The notes under the pieces: generated by a model
Told to the model about the DNA's origin: nothing
Seen by the model: only the letters and a program-made list of their open reading frames with translations
The model's database searches: none
Shown: piece after piece, positions 1-6,902 of the stretch
How the letters are laid out: each line of letters starts with the position of its first letter
Position numbering within the stretch: the first letter of the stretch is position 1
Source: Anammoximicrobium sp032229885
Lineage (GTDB): Bacteria; Planctomycetota; Planctomycetia; Pirellulales; Pirellulaceae
Reading direction: 5' to 3'
Length of the DNA stretch: 7,091 nucleotides
NCBI GenBank assembly: GCA_032229885.1
Contig: JAVYAJ010000152.1
Coordinates: forward strand, 1 to 7,091
Program-made: the position numbers and the translations under genes

Positions 1-96
1 TCGATCAAGCGACTGGTCGGTGGCTTCCGCAATCGGGAAAACTTCAAGACGGCCATCTTTTTCCACTGTGGTGGGCTCGATCTCTACCCACGATAA
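1..96 (+). CDS. Transposase, C-terminal end only (ISL3-like), cut by the window edge
   Basis: Frame 1 is open from the first base to the TAA at 94-96 and encodes 31 residues. They include the stretches IKRLVGGFRNRENFKTA and FHCGGLDLYPR just before the stop. The IK(R)xxxGFRNxxxFKTAI pattern followed by a short hydrophobic tail resembles the C-termini of DDE transposases of the ISL3 (IS204/IS1001/IS1096/IS1165) group, recognised from memory. The catalytic core lies outside the window, so completeness and activity cannot be judged. The gene points toward the oxidoreductase 260 bases downstream. I could not identify the right-hand terminal inverted repeat of the element, because its left end is not available for comparison. 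That this is a transposase end is fairly secure; the exact IS family is less so. Confidence 0.7.
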   Translation, partial: SIKRLVGGFRNRENFKTAIFFHCGGLDLYPR

Positions 97-136
97 TGTC
101 GGATGGACCTGTTTAGGCAGCCGGGACGCCGGCGTC

Positions 137-156
137 AGCCGCGCCGAAGCGCGGTT
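137..156 (+). terminator. Hairpin downstream of the transposase, possible terminator
   Basis: The sequence AGCCGCGC-CGAA-GCGCGGTT forms an 8-base-pair stem (one G-T pair) with a four-base CGAA loop, starting 41 bases after the transposase stop. The downstream tail, GTTCTCG, is only weakly T-rich, so a classical intrinsic terminator is not certain. It could also be a subterminal structure of the insertion element. A perfect 12-base palindrome, GACGCCGGCGTC, sits immediately upstream at 125-136. From 157 to 342 I see no credible gene and no good promoter. Confidence 0.35.
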
Positions 157-342
157 GTTCTCGCCCAAAAAATGAGTAAACTGAGCGGCGTGGATCCCGT
201 TCAGGCATGAGCCGTCCGGTCGGCGGCCGTCGCCGCGGTCCCGGACTCGTTGGCCTGCGCCATTCGTCCAAGCCACCGGTGAGACAGCGCCGCCGTGCTG
301 GTGGCTGACAAACATATCCTCGATCAAAGCGCATTCTCAATC

Positions 343-348
343 AGGGAG
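343..348 (+). promoter_or_regulatory. Ribosome binding site of the oxidoreductase gene
   Basis: AGGGAG lies 8 bases before the ATG at 357. This spacing and the immediate start of a Rossmann β-strand (IRVGLAG) fix the start codon. I could not find a convincing -35/-10 pair in the 250 bases upstream. Confidence 0.7.
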
Positions 349-356
349 ACTCTCGT

Positions 357-1400
357 ATGATCCGTGTCGGACTTGCCGGAATCGGGTTCATGGGCTGGAT
401 TCACTATCTGGCGTACAAAAAACTCAGCGGCGTCGAGTTGGTGGCCGTTTCCGACCCGATCGAAAAACGGCTCGCCGGCGACTGGCGGGACATCAAAGGG
501 AATTTTGGCCCGCCCGGCGAGATGGTGGATCTGTCGCAGGTCGCCAAGTACGCGGATTACCACGATATGCTGGCCGATCCGAACGTCGATCTGATCGACT
601 GCTGTCTGCCCCCGTCGATGCACGCCGAGGCGACGATCGCCGGCTCGCAGGCCGGCAAGCACGTGTTCTGCGAAAAGCCGATGGCGCTGACGACCGAAGA
701 TTGTCGCCGGATGGTCACCGCCGCGGCCGATGCGGGCAAACAGTTGTTCATCGGCCACGTGCTGCCGTTCTTTCCCGAGTATGCCCACGCGCTCGAATTG
801 ATCCGCGGCGGCACGTATGGAAGATTGCTGGGCGGCACGTTCAAACGCGTGATCTCGGACCCCGCTTGGATGCGCGATTTCTGGGATCCGAACCGGTGCG
901 GCGGTCCGCTGATCGACCTGCACGTCCACGATGCGCATCTGATTCGCCTGCTGTTCGGAATGCCGACGTCGTTGGTCAGCGCCGGTCGCCTGCGAGGCGA
1001 CGTGGTCGAGTACTGCAATACGACGTTCCGGTTTGCGGACCCGTCGCTGGTCGTCAGCGCGGTCAGCGGGGTGATCAACCAGCAGGGTCGGCCGTTCACG
1101 CACGGATTCGAACTGCATCTGGAAAAGGCGTCGCTGCATTACGAGTTTGCGGCCTTCGCCGACAAGGCCGAGCTGATGCCGCTGAAGATCATGACCGAAG
1201 ACGGCCAAGTCGTGCGCCCCGAGATCGGCGGCGAGGATCTGACGGCGGCGTTTGTCGGCGAGATCGGCGAGGTCGTCCGCTGTGTCCAAGCGAACCAGTC
1301 GTCGCCGACCTTGTCCGGGGATCTAGCCCGCGACGCGATCATCCTGTGCCACAAACAGACCGAATCCGTCCAGACCGGCCGGGCCGTCGAGATCGCCTAG
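357..1400 (+). CDS. Gfo/Idh/MocA-family NAD(P)-dependent oxidoreductase
   Basis: This complete 347-residue protein has the usual length for the family (about 330-400). Residues 2-13 form the first β-strand and the dinucleotide-binding loop GxGxxG (G8-I-G10-F-M-G13). The signature EKP is at 106-108 within HVFCEKPMAL, where the lysine is the conserved catalytic or cofactor-contacting residue. From about 133 the C-terminal α/β substrate domain begins. It carries GGPLIDLHVHDAHLIRLLFG at 182-201, matching the family motif GGxxxDxGxHxxD, with D187 and H191 as the expected active-site residues. Family members oxidise or reduce sugars, inositols and related polyols, or act on glycosides; nothing here fixes the substrate. 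No signal peptide or Tat motif is present, unlike many planctomycetal paralogues, so it should be cytoplasmic. The next gene starts 316 bases downstream on the same strand, so co-transcription is doubtful. The fold and cofactor class are very secure; the specific reaction is unknown. Confidence 0.93.
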   Translation: MIRVGLAGIGFMGWIHYLAYKKLSGVELVAVSDPIEKRLAGDWRDIKGNFGPPGEMVDLSQVAKYADYHDMLADPNVDLIDCCLPPSMHAEATIAGSQAGKHVFCEKPMALTTEDCRRMVTAAADAGKQLFIGHVLPFFPEYAHALELIRGGTYGRLLGGTFKRVISDPAWMRDFWDPNRCGGPLIDLHVHDAHLIRLLFGMPTSLVSAGRLRGDVVEYCNTTFRFADPSLVVSAVSGVINQQGRPFTHGFELHLEKASLHYEFAAFADKAELMPLKIMTEDGQVVRPEIGGEDLTAAFVGEIGEVVRCVQANQSSPTLSGDLARDAIILCHKQTESVQTGRAVEIA

Positions 1401-1635
1401 CCCCCCACGGTTGGGATTCGCCGCGGCCGTGCACCGCATGCGGACGGTGGCACGCAGCGCCACGACGGTGCGTGGCCCTCCGGGCGCATGCCGTCGTCGA
1501 GATGGACGCGCTCTGTCGCTCGTCCGAAACAAGCTGCCCGAAGACGGCGGTGGTGCGAGCGCCGCCGGCGCAGCCATCCGGCGACGCGCCAGCGGTTCGC
1601 TACAGACGGCGACCATTCGCCGGGCGTCGCCCGCG

Positions 1636-1664
1636 TTGATCCGAGCCATTCAGCTTGTTATGGT
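1636..1664 (+). promoter_or_regulatory. Candidate extended -10 sigma-70 promoter for the large gene
   Basis: TTGATC (1636-1641) matches the -35 consensus at four of six positions. After a 17-base spacer comes TATGGT (1659-1664), also four of six. It is preceded by TGT at 1656-1658, which makes the extended -10 pattern TGnTATnnT. Transcription would start near 1671 and give a leader of about 46 bases, ending in the strong ribosome binding site at 1706. This placement also argues that the open frame upstream of 1671 is not translated as part of the large protein. Promoter preferences in Planctomycetota are not well known to me, so this is a prediction from sequence alone. Confidence 0.45.
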
Positions 1665-1669
1665 GCAGG

Positions 1670-1702
1670 TTTCGCGGATGTCTTTTCGCGGAAATCTTTT
1701 CG
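1670..1702 (+). repeat. 14-base tandem repeat in the leader of the large gene
   Basis: TTTCGCGGATGTCT (1670-1683) is followed directly by TTTCGCGGAAATCT (1684-1697), identical at 12 of 14 positions, and by a third partial copy TTTCG (1698-1702). The repeat begins at the predicted transcription start and ends just before the Shine-Dalgarno sequence. It may therefore be an operator or an RNA leader element; no function can be assigned from sequence. Confidence 0.6.
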
Positions 1703-1705
1703 TAG

Positions 1706-1711
1706 AGGAGG
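1706..1711 (+). promoter_or_regulatory. Strong ribosome binding site deciding the start of the large gene
   Basis: AGGAGG within AGAGGAGGG is a near-perfect Shine-Dalgarno sequence. It lies 5 bases before an in-frame GTG at 1717 and 11 bases before an in-frame ATG at 1723. The spacing favours GTG, while codon preference favours ATG. Both give the same signal peptide. No comparable site precedes the TTG at 1411 or the ATG at 1678. Confidence 0.75.
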
Positions 1712-1716
1712 GACAC

Positions 1717-4700
1717 GTGAGCATGTTCTCGACGAACTGGATCGGGTCGCGATTCGTGCGACGAATCGTTCGGACAGCGGTGGGCAGGGACGGCACGATG
1801 CTGCTGGCAATCGGCGCGTTGCTGGCGGTCGCGGGAACGGCGCACAGCGATGAATGGCCGACCTATCGGCACGACATCGCTCGGAGCGGAGTGACCGCCG
1901 AATCGCTGAAGCTGCCCCTCGGCCAGGCTTGGGTGTTCCAGCCGAAGCACGCTCCGCAACAGGCGTGGGGCGAGCCCAATCCACGCCCGGTCGGCGGCTG
2001 GTTCGGATCCACGGAACAGCGGCGCGTCCACTTCGATGACGCGTTTCATGTGACGGTCGCGGGCGGGGTCGCTTATTTCGGCTCGTCGGCCGACGGGCGG
2101 GTGACGGCCCTGGACGCGCAGACCGGCCAACCGCGCTGGAGCGTCCTGACGGGCGGGCCGGTGCGTCTGGCGCCGACGATTTGGCGGGACAGGCTGTACG
2201 TCGGATCGGACGACGGGTTCGTCTATTGTCTGCAGGCAGGCGACGGGGCCGAGGTATGGCGTTTTCACGCGGCGCCCGCCGAGCAGAAACTGCTGGGCAG
2301 CGGCAAGATGATCTCGCTCTGGCCGGTCCGCACGGGCGTCCTCGTGGACGACGGCGCCGCCTACTTCGGCGCGGGCATTTTCCCCGCCGATGGCGTGGCC
2401 ATGTACGCCGTCGACGCCGCGGACGGCAAGCTGCTGTGGTGCAATGACGCGGCCGGCGACGCGCCGCAGAGCCGGCTGTCGCCCCAGGGGTATCTGCTGG
2501 CGTCGAAGAGCCGGCTGTTCGTCCCGCTGGGCCGCGTGTCGCCGGCGGCGTTCGACCGCCAGGACGGTCGCCTGTTGTACGAGGCCTATGTCGAACACAT
2601 CATCGGCGGCAGTTTCGCCACCCTGGCGGACGGTCAGTTGTACACGGGCACCGAAGAGATGATCGGCTTTGACGAGGCCAACTTTCGCGCGCGGTCCAGT
2701 TGGTTCTGGAGCCATCTGCTGGTGGTGACCCCGGACGCCTTCTATGCCTCGACCGGCCGCGAGCTGTTCGCGATTCAGCGGGAGCCCTACGGGGCGGCCA
2801 GCCTCCGCCGTAAGAAACTGTTGGACGACCAACGCAACGTCAGCGGCCAGCTTCAGCGGGCCAAGCGCGACCCGGCGGCGGCTCGCCAGCAACTGCAGAC
2901 GCTGCTCGACGGGATCAATCAGCAGATCAAAGAAGCCGAGCAACAGATCGCGGCGGCCCAGACGTGGCGGATGCGCTGCGACTGTGCCGAGGCGCTGGTG
3001 CTGGCCGGCAACACGTTGTTCATCGGCGGCGACGGGCAGATCATGGCCTTCGACGCTGCGACGGGCGAGTCGCTGTGGACGGGCGAGATCCAGGGCAAAG
3101 CGCGCGGGCTGGCGATCTCCGACGGGCGGCTGTTCGTCAGCGCGGACACCGGCGCCATCTATTGCTTTGCCACCGAGCCCGCCCAGCCAGGTCGCGTGAT
3201 TCAGCAGCCGTTCGAGGCGGCGCCGTATCCGACAGACGAACTGACGCCGATTTTCGAGGCGGCGGCCGGGCGGATCGTCAAATCTAGCGGGATCACTCGC
3301 GGCTACTGTCTGGTGTTGGACTGTGGCACGGGACGGCTGGCCTACGAACTGGCCAAGCGAACGGACTTGCAGATCTACGGCATCGAGTCCGATTTGGAAA
3401 AAGTCCAAGCCGCGCGCCGCGCCTTGGATTCCGCCGGCGTGTACGGCGCCCGCGTGGCGATCGAACACGGCGATCCCGCACGGGCGCCGTTCTCGGACTT
3501 TTTCGCGGACCTCGTCGTCTCCGAAGCGGCCCTGATCGAAGGTCGGTTGCCGCCCAGCGCCGCGGAAGCGTTCCGGATGGCCAAACCGTTGGGCGGCACG
3601 ATCTGCCTCGGACAGCCCGCGGCCGCGCGGGACAAGCTGCCCCCGCTGCAGACGACGACGCTGCGCGCGTGGGCGGACGCGGCCCAACTCGCGGAAGCGG
3701 GCCTCAGCGACCAAGACGGCGCATGGCTCGATTTCCGCCGCGGCCCGCTGCCGGGCGCAGGCAGTTGGACGCATCAATACGCCGAGCCGGGCAACACGAC
3801 CTGCAGCGACGACGAACTGGTGCGCGGTCCGCTGGGGATGTTGTGGTTCGGAAATCCGGGCCCGACGCAGATGGCCGAGCGGCATCTGCGAGCCGCCGCG
3901 CCGCTGGCGATCAATGGGCGGATGTTCGTCCTGGGCGAAGGAACGGCGGATCGCGTCGGCGTCGGGGAAAACACGATCCGCGCCTATGACGCCTACAACG
4001 GGCTGCCGCTGTGGGAGCGCCGTCTGCGCGGGGCGCTGCGCGTCAGCATGTCGCACGACGCGGGCAACTCGGCCGCCAACGCCGACAGCCTGTTCGTCGC
4101 GATCAGCGACGAGTGTCACCGCTTCGACGCCGCCACGGGTGAGACCAAGGCCGTATACAACGTGCCACCCGCCGCCGACGGCCAGCCGCGACGCTGGGGC
4201 TATGTGGCCGTGGTGGGCGACCTGCTGTACGGCTCACGGACCGTCCAGGGGCGCACGGCCGACTGTGTGTTTGCCTACGACCTAGCCACCGGCGAACTGC
4301 GATGGCAGCACGAGGGCCAGGACATCGGCCACGGCTCGCTGGCCATCGGCGACGGCCGATTGTATTTCGCCACCCCCGCGGTGAGTGAATCGCAGCGGGC
4401 CGCGGCGCTCAGCGGACAGCCCGAGCACGTCAATCGGCTGAGCGACGCCGAGCGGGCCGAACTGCTGAAGAAGTTCGCCTCGGCCTCGGTCTATCGCGTC
4501 GTGGCCCTGAATGCCGCGACAGGCGAACTGCTGTGGGAGCGGCCGGTCGAGATCACGGGCGCCAGCAGCGGAAGCCACTGGTGTTCGCTCGGGGCGATCT
4601 ATCGCGATGATGCGCTCGTCCTGTTCGGCGTCTTTTTGGACGGTCACTACTGGACGGAGTTTCTGGCCGGACAATTCGACTCGCGGCGAATCGTCGTCCT

Positions 4701-6489
4701 GTCGGGCAGCGACGGCGGCTTGCTGTGGGACAAGCAGATCGGCTATCGCGTCCGCCCGATCGTGGTCGGCGACACGCTGCACGCCGAACCATGGGCCTTC
4801 GATCTGCGAACCGGCCGGCAGCAAACGCGGGTTCATCCGGTGACCGGGCGCGACGAGGCGTGGCAGTTCGCCCGCCCGGGGCATCACTGCGGCTGCCCCG
4901 CCGCGGCGCCCCATATGCTATTGTTCCGCTCGTATACGTTGGGTTGGTACGATCTGGACAACGACTATGGGACCCAACATTTCGGCGCCCAGCGGCCGGG
5001 TTGCTGGATCAACTTCATCCCGGCTAACGGCCTGTTGATGGTCCCTGAAGCCAGCTCCGGATGCCTGTGCCCGTTCCCCACCATGTGTACGGTCGTATTC
5101 CAGAACCGCGAGGAGAACCGCCAGTGGGCCTATTTCAGCCAGCCCGGCCCGATGACGCCCGTCAAACGGCTGGCGCTGAACCTCGGCGCGCCGGGCGACC
5201 GCAAGGACGCAGCCGGCGGTTTGTGGCTGGGGTATCCCCGACCGCGCGGATCGTTGGTGCTGCCGCTGGAGCTCGACGTCTCGCTGTTGCCCGGAGGCGG
5301 TTATTTCAACCATGACGCGTCGCGGCTACAGATCGACGATGCCGACAAGCCGTGGGTGTTCTGCTCCGGCGTGCGGGGCCTGCAGCGGTGCGCGATCCCG
5401 CTGGCCGAGGCGAGCGACGGCACGGCGCGTTACAAGGTGCGTCTGGCGTTTGCCGAGCTCGATCACGACGCCGCGGGCCAGCGGGTCTTTGACATCAAGC
5501 TTCAGGGACGGACCGTGGCCGAGAAGGTCGACATCTTTGCCTTGGCCGGCGGTCGGGGCAAGCCGTTGATCAAGGAATTCGGCGGGATCGAGGCGAGCAC
5601 CGAGCTGACGCTCGAATTCGTCCCCGCGGTCGACGCGCCCACGGCGGATCAGATGCCCGTGCTGCAGGGCCTCGAGATCGTTCGCGAACAGGTTCTGACG
5701 CTGGGCTTCGCCGTGCCGACGTTTCTGTTGAGCAACGCGACACCGCAACAGTCAGGCGACCTCGTGATCGCCAATCATCGCGACAGCGACTGGGAGGGAA
5801 CGCTGCAAATCACGGTTCCGACCGGATTCGCGGTGACGCCGAAAGAAACGGAACTTCGGATCCCCTCCGGCAGCGCGACAACCGTCTCGCTCCAAGCGGC
5901 TCCGGGCGACCAGGCGGCGCCGGGCAAACATCCGATTGAAATCGCGCTGCTGCGAACAGACGGCGCGGTCGAGGCCAAATTGCAAACGAGCTTAGAGCAC
6001 CTAGGCGATCTGCAACGCACGATCCTGCCAGCGACCGAAGACACCTATGTCTCGCAGTCCGTCGCGACGGCCAATCACGGAGCGGACAAGCATTTGGTGC
6101 TGGATGGCGGCGATGCGCGGATGGGCGATCGGCATCACAGCCTGGTCTATCTCAAGTTCAACATCGCGGTCGATGGCTGCCCGCGTTCGGCTACCCTGCG
6201 GCTGTACAACGGCAACAATCCGTCGGTCGATTCGGGACGCGTTCGGCTGGTGGCCGAGCCGTGGAGCGAGGCGAGCGTGACCTACCAGACTCGCCCCAAG
6301 TTGGGAGCGATCGTGGGGACGATCGGACCGGTCGCCGAGAACCAGGTCGTCGAGATCCCGCTGGACCTGACGCTCGAGAGCCAGCAGGAACTCAGCCTGG
6401 CCCTCGATCCGACCAACCGCGACGGCCTGCTGTACATCTCGCGCGAGGGCGGCCATGCGCCCGAATTGATCGTCGAGTATGTCAAGTGA
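1717..6489 (+). CDS. Giant exported PQQ-like β-propeller protein with methyltransferase-like, malectin-like and CBM96-like domains
   Basis: The 1590-residue protein starts at GTG 1717 (ATG 1723 is the alternative). Residues 1-44 are a Sec-type signal: an Arg-rich start, a hydrophobic core at 28-41 (MLLAIGALLAVAG) and predicted cleavage after AHS before D45. The mature protein opens EWPTYRHD, as in many planctomycetal propeller proteins. Propeller-type repeats of the ALDAxTGxxxW kind end near W141, W181, W241 and W454. A charged, Gln-rich helical insertion, probably coiled coil, covers 362-416. Residues about 513-636 resemble a class I methyltransferase: VLDCGTGRL at 533-541, IYGIESD at 553-559 and a HGD at 585-587. 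Propeller repeats resume at about 680 (tryptophans 766, 863, 940, 1004) and end in a Cys-rich signature at 1056-1124. A malectin-like domain follows at about 1195-1324 (YKVRLAFAELDH, VFDIKLQGR). Next are an Ig/NEW3-like segment (about 1329-1430) and a DNRLRE/CBM96-like domain (about 1434-1590). Binding of surface or extracellular glycans is the best inference. PQQ binding or dehydrogenase activity is not implied by these repeats. No transmembrane anchor or sorting tail is visible. Confidence 0.9.
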   Translation: MSMFSTNWIGSRFVRRIVRTAVGRDGTMLLAIGALLAVAGTAHSDEWPTYRHDIARSGVTAESLKLPLGQAWVFQPKHAPQQAWGEPNPRPVGGWFGSTEQRRVHFDDAFHVTVAGGVAYFGSSADGRVTALDAQTGQPRWSVLTGGPVRLAPTIWRDRLYVGSDDGFVYCLQAGDGAEVWRFHAAPAEQKLLGSGKMISLWPVRTGVLVDDGAAYFGAGIFPADGVAMYAVDAADGKLLWCNDAAGDAPQSRLSPQGYLLASKSRLFVPLGRVSPAAFDRQDGRLLYEAYVEHIIGGSFATLADGQLYTGTEEMIGFDEANFRARSSWFWSHLLVVTPDAFYASTGRELFAIQREPYGAASLRRKKLLDDQRNVSGQLQRAKRDPAAARQQLQTLLDGINQQIKEAEQQIAAAQTWRMRCDCAEALVLAGNTLFIGGDGQIMAFDAATGESLWTGEIQGKARGLAISDGRLFVSADTGAIYCFATEPAQPGRVIQQPFEAAPYPTDELTPIFEAAAGRIVKSSGITRGYCLVLDCGTGRLAYELAKRTDLQIYGIESDLEKVQAARRALDSAGVYGARVAIEHGDPARAPFSDFFADLVVSEAALIEGRLPPSAAEAFRMAKPLGGTICLGQPAAARDKLPPLQTTTLRAWADAAQLAEAGLSDQDGAWLDFRRGPLPGAGSWTHQYAEPGNTTCSDDELVRGPLGMLWFGNPGPTQMAERHLRAAAPLAINGRMFVLGEGTADRVGVGENTIRAYDAYNGLPLWERRLRGALRVSMSHDAGNSAANADSLFVAISDECHRFDAATGETKAVYNVPPAADGQPRRWGYVAVVGDLLYGSRTVQGRTADCVFAYDLATGELRWQHEGQDIGHGSLAIGDGRLYFATPAVSESQRAAALSGQPEHVNRLSDAERAELLKKFASASVYRVVALNAATGELLWERPVEITGASSGSHWCSLGAIYRDDALVLFGVFLDGHYWTEFLAGQFDSRRIVVLSGSDGGLLWDKQIGYRVRPIVVGDTLHAEPWAFDLRTGRQQTRVHPVTGRDEAWQFARPGHHCGCPAAAPHMLLFRSYTLGWYDLDNDYGTQHFGAQRPGCWINFIPANGLLMVPEASSGCLCPFPTMCTVVFQNREENRQWAYFSQPGPMTPVKRLALNLGAPGDRKDAAGGLWLGYPRPRGSLVLPLELDVSLLPGGGYFNHDASRLQIDDADKPWVFCSGVRGLQRCAIPLAEASDGTARYKVRLAFAELDHDAAGQRVFDIKLQGRTVAEKVDIFALAGGRGKPLIKEFGGIEASTELTLEFVPAVDAPTADQMPVLQGLEIVREQVLTLGFAVPTFLLSNATPQQSGDLVIANHRDSDWEGTLQITVPTGFAVTPKETELRIPSGSATTVSLQAAPGDQAAPGKHPIEIALLRTDGAVEAKLQTSLEHLGDLQRTILPATEDTYVSQSVATANHGADKHLVLDGGDARMGDRHHSLVYLKFNIAVDGCPRSATLRLYNGNNPSVDSGRVRLVAEPWSEASVTYQTRPKLGAIVGTIGPVAENQVVEIPLDLTLESQQELSLALDPTNRDGLLYISREGGHAPELIVEYVK

Positions 6490-6601
6490 TTGCCGCCGAA
6501 CGCTGCGCGGCGAGTGCTGCTTGGACAGTTGTCTGGGATGCCGTCGGCGCGCTGGGGCGGCCCTTGGACGGCGGGCCATCCGATGACGGCGGCGCAATGT
6601 C

Positions 6602-6646
6602 CGACGCCCGAGCTTCTCTCGTAGGAGCCCCAACGCTCGGACGTTG
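6602..6646 (+). terminator. Imperfect hairpin, weak terminator candidate
   Basis: CGACGCCCGAGC (6602-6613) can pair with GCTCGGACGTTG (6635-6646). This gives a 12-position stem with one G-T pair and one C-A mismatch around a 21-base loop. It lies about 110 bases after the large gene's stop and has no T run, so it may be a transcript-end stabiliser or a chance structure. Confidence 0.25.
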
Positions 6647-6811
6647 ATCAGCGCCTAGATCAGGCAGCCCATCGCGTCTCTGGACAAGAGATCGACCGCG
6701 CGAAACCGGACAGCGCGGACAGAGACAGGCAGGAAACGATACTTCGGCGAACTCCTGGCGATTCGACAAAGGCCCCATGACGCATCGCAGCTACCCTATA
6801 CTACTAACCTC

Positions 6812-6840
6812 AAACATCGTGAAAGTTTTGACGATGTTTT
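6812..6840 (+). terminator. AT-rich perfect hairpin, possible intrinsic (bidirectional) terminator
   Basis: AAACATCGT (6812-6820) and ACGATGTTT (6831-6839) are perfectly complementary over 9 bases around the 10-base loop GAAAGTTTTG. The A run on the left arm and T run on the right arm make it symmetric for both strands. It is 323 bases past the stop of the large gene, far for its own terminator. It could instead serve a gene beyond the right edge on the other strand, or act as a protein-binding site. Confidence 0.35.
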
Positions 6841-6902
6841 CAGGCAGCGACAGCGTTACGTTGTTGAAGGATTACATCTTGTGCTTGCAGTAGCTCTGGG
6901 TT

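Larger units (their letters stand above)
1401..1716. other. Gap between the two genes, with no convincing gene
   Basis: This 316-base stretch is open in the frame of the downstream gene from a TTG at 1411. The encoded sequence, however, is Arg/Ala/Pro-rich low-complexity protein with no homology I recognise, and it lies before the export signal. I therefore treat it as non-coding. The first part has short GC-rich palindromes, for example CCGCATGCGG at 1434-1443 and a stem CACGCA/TGCGTG at 1451-1456 and 1469-1474. These could end the oxidoreductase transcript, but they have no T tract. The last 80 bases are less GC-rich and hold the promoter candidate, tandem repeat and ribosome binding site listed separately. 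Confidence 0.6.

Noticed and set aside
113..340. 75-codon minus-strand frame upstream of the oxidoreductase
   Set aside because: It is Arg/Pro-rich, has no recognisable domain, and overlaps the hairpin region.
324..1289. Long open frame on the minus strand (321 codons)
   Set aside because: It is antisense to the well-supported oxidoreductase. Its His/Arg/Gln/Val-rich composition is typical of the complement of GC-rich coding DNA, and no domain is recognisable.
1600..4119. Very long open frame on the minus strand (839 codons)
   Set aside because: It mirrors the first half of the exported protein, has an Arg/Gln/Leu-rich shadow composition and no motifs. The plus strand has clear propeller and Rossmann motifs.
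4282..4914. Minus-strand frame of 210 codons (a similar one lies at 6001-6633)
   Set aside because: Both are antisense shadows of the large gene, without ribosome binding sites or recognisable domains.
1717..6489. PQQ-dependent dehydrogenase (quinoprotein) assignment
   Set aside because: The repeats resemble the structural BamB/PQQ-like propeller type. I see no recognisable PQQ-site residues or cytochrome c CxxCH motif.
6482..6778. 98-codon minus-strand frame in the 3' region
   Set aside because: It overlaps the end of the large gene, has low-complexity Ser/Pro/Arg content and no recognisable features.
6828..6859. Promoter with TTGACG as -35 element
   Set aside because: TTGACG falls inside the hairpin arm, and the hexamer at proper spacing (around 6851-6859) does not resemble TATAAT.
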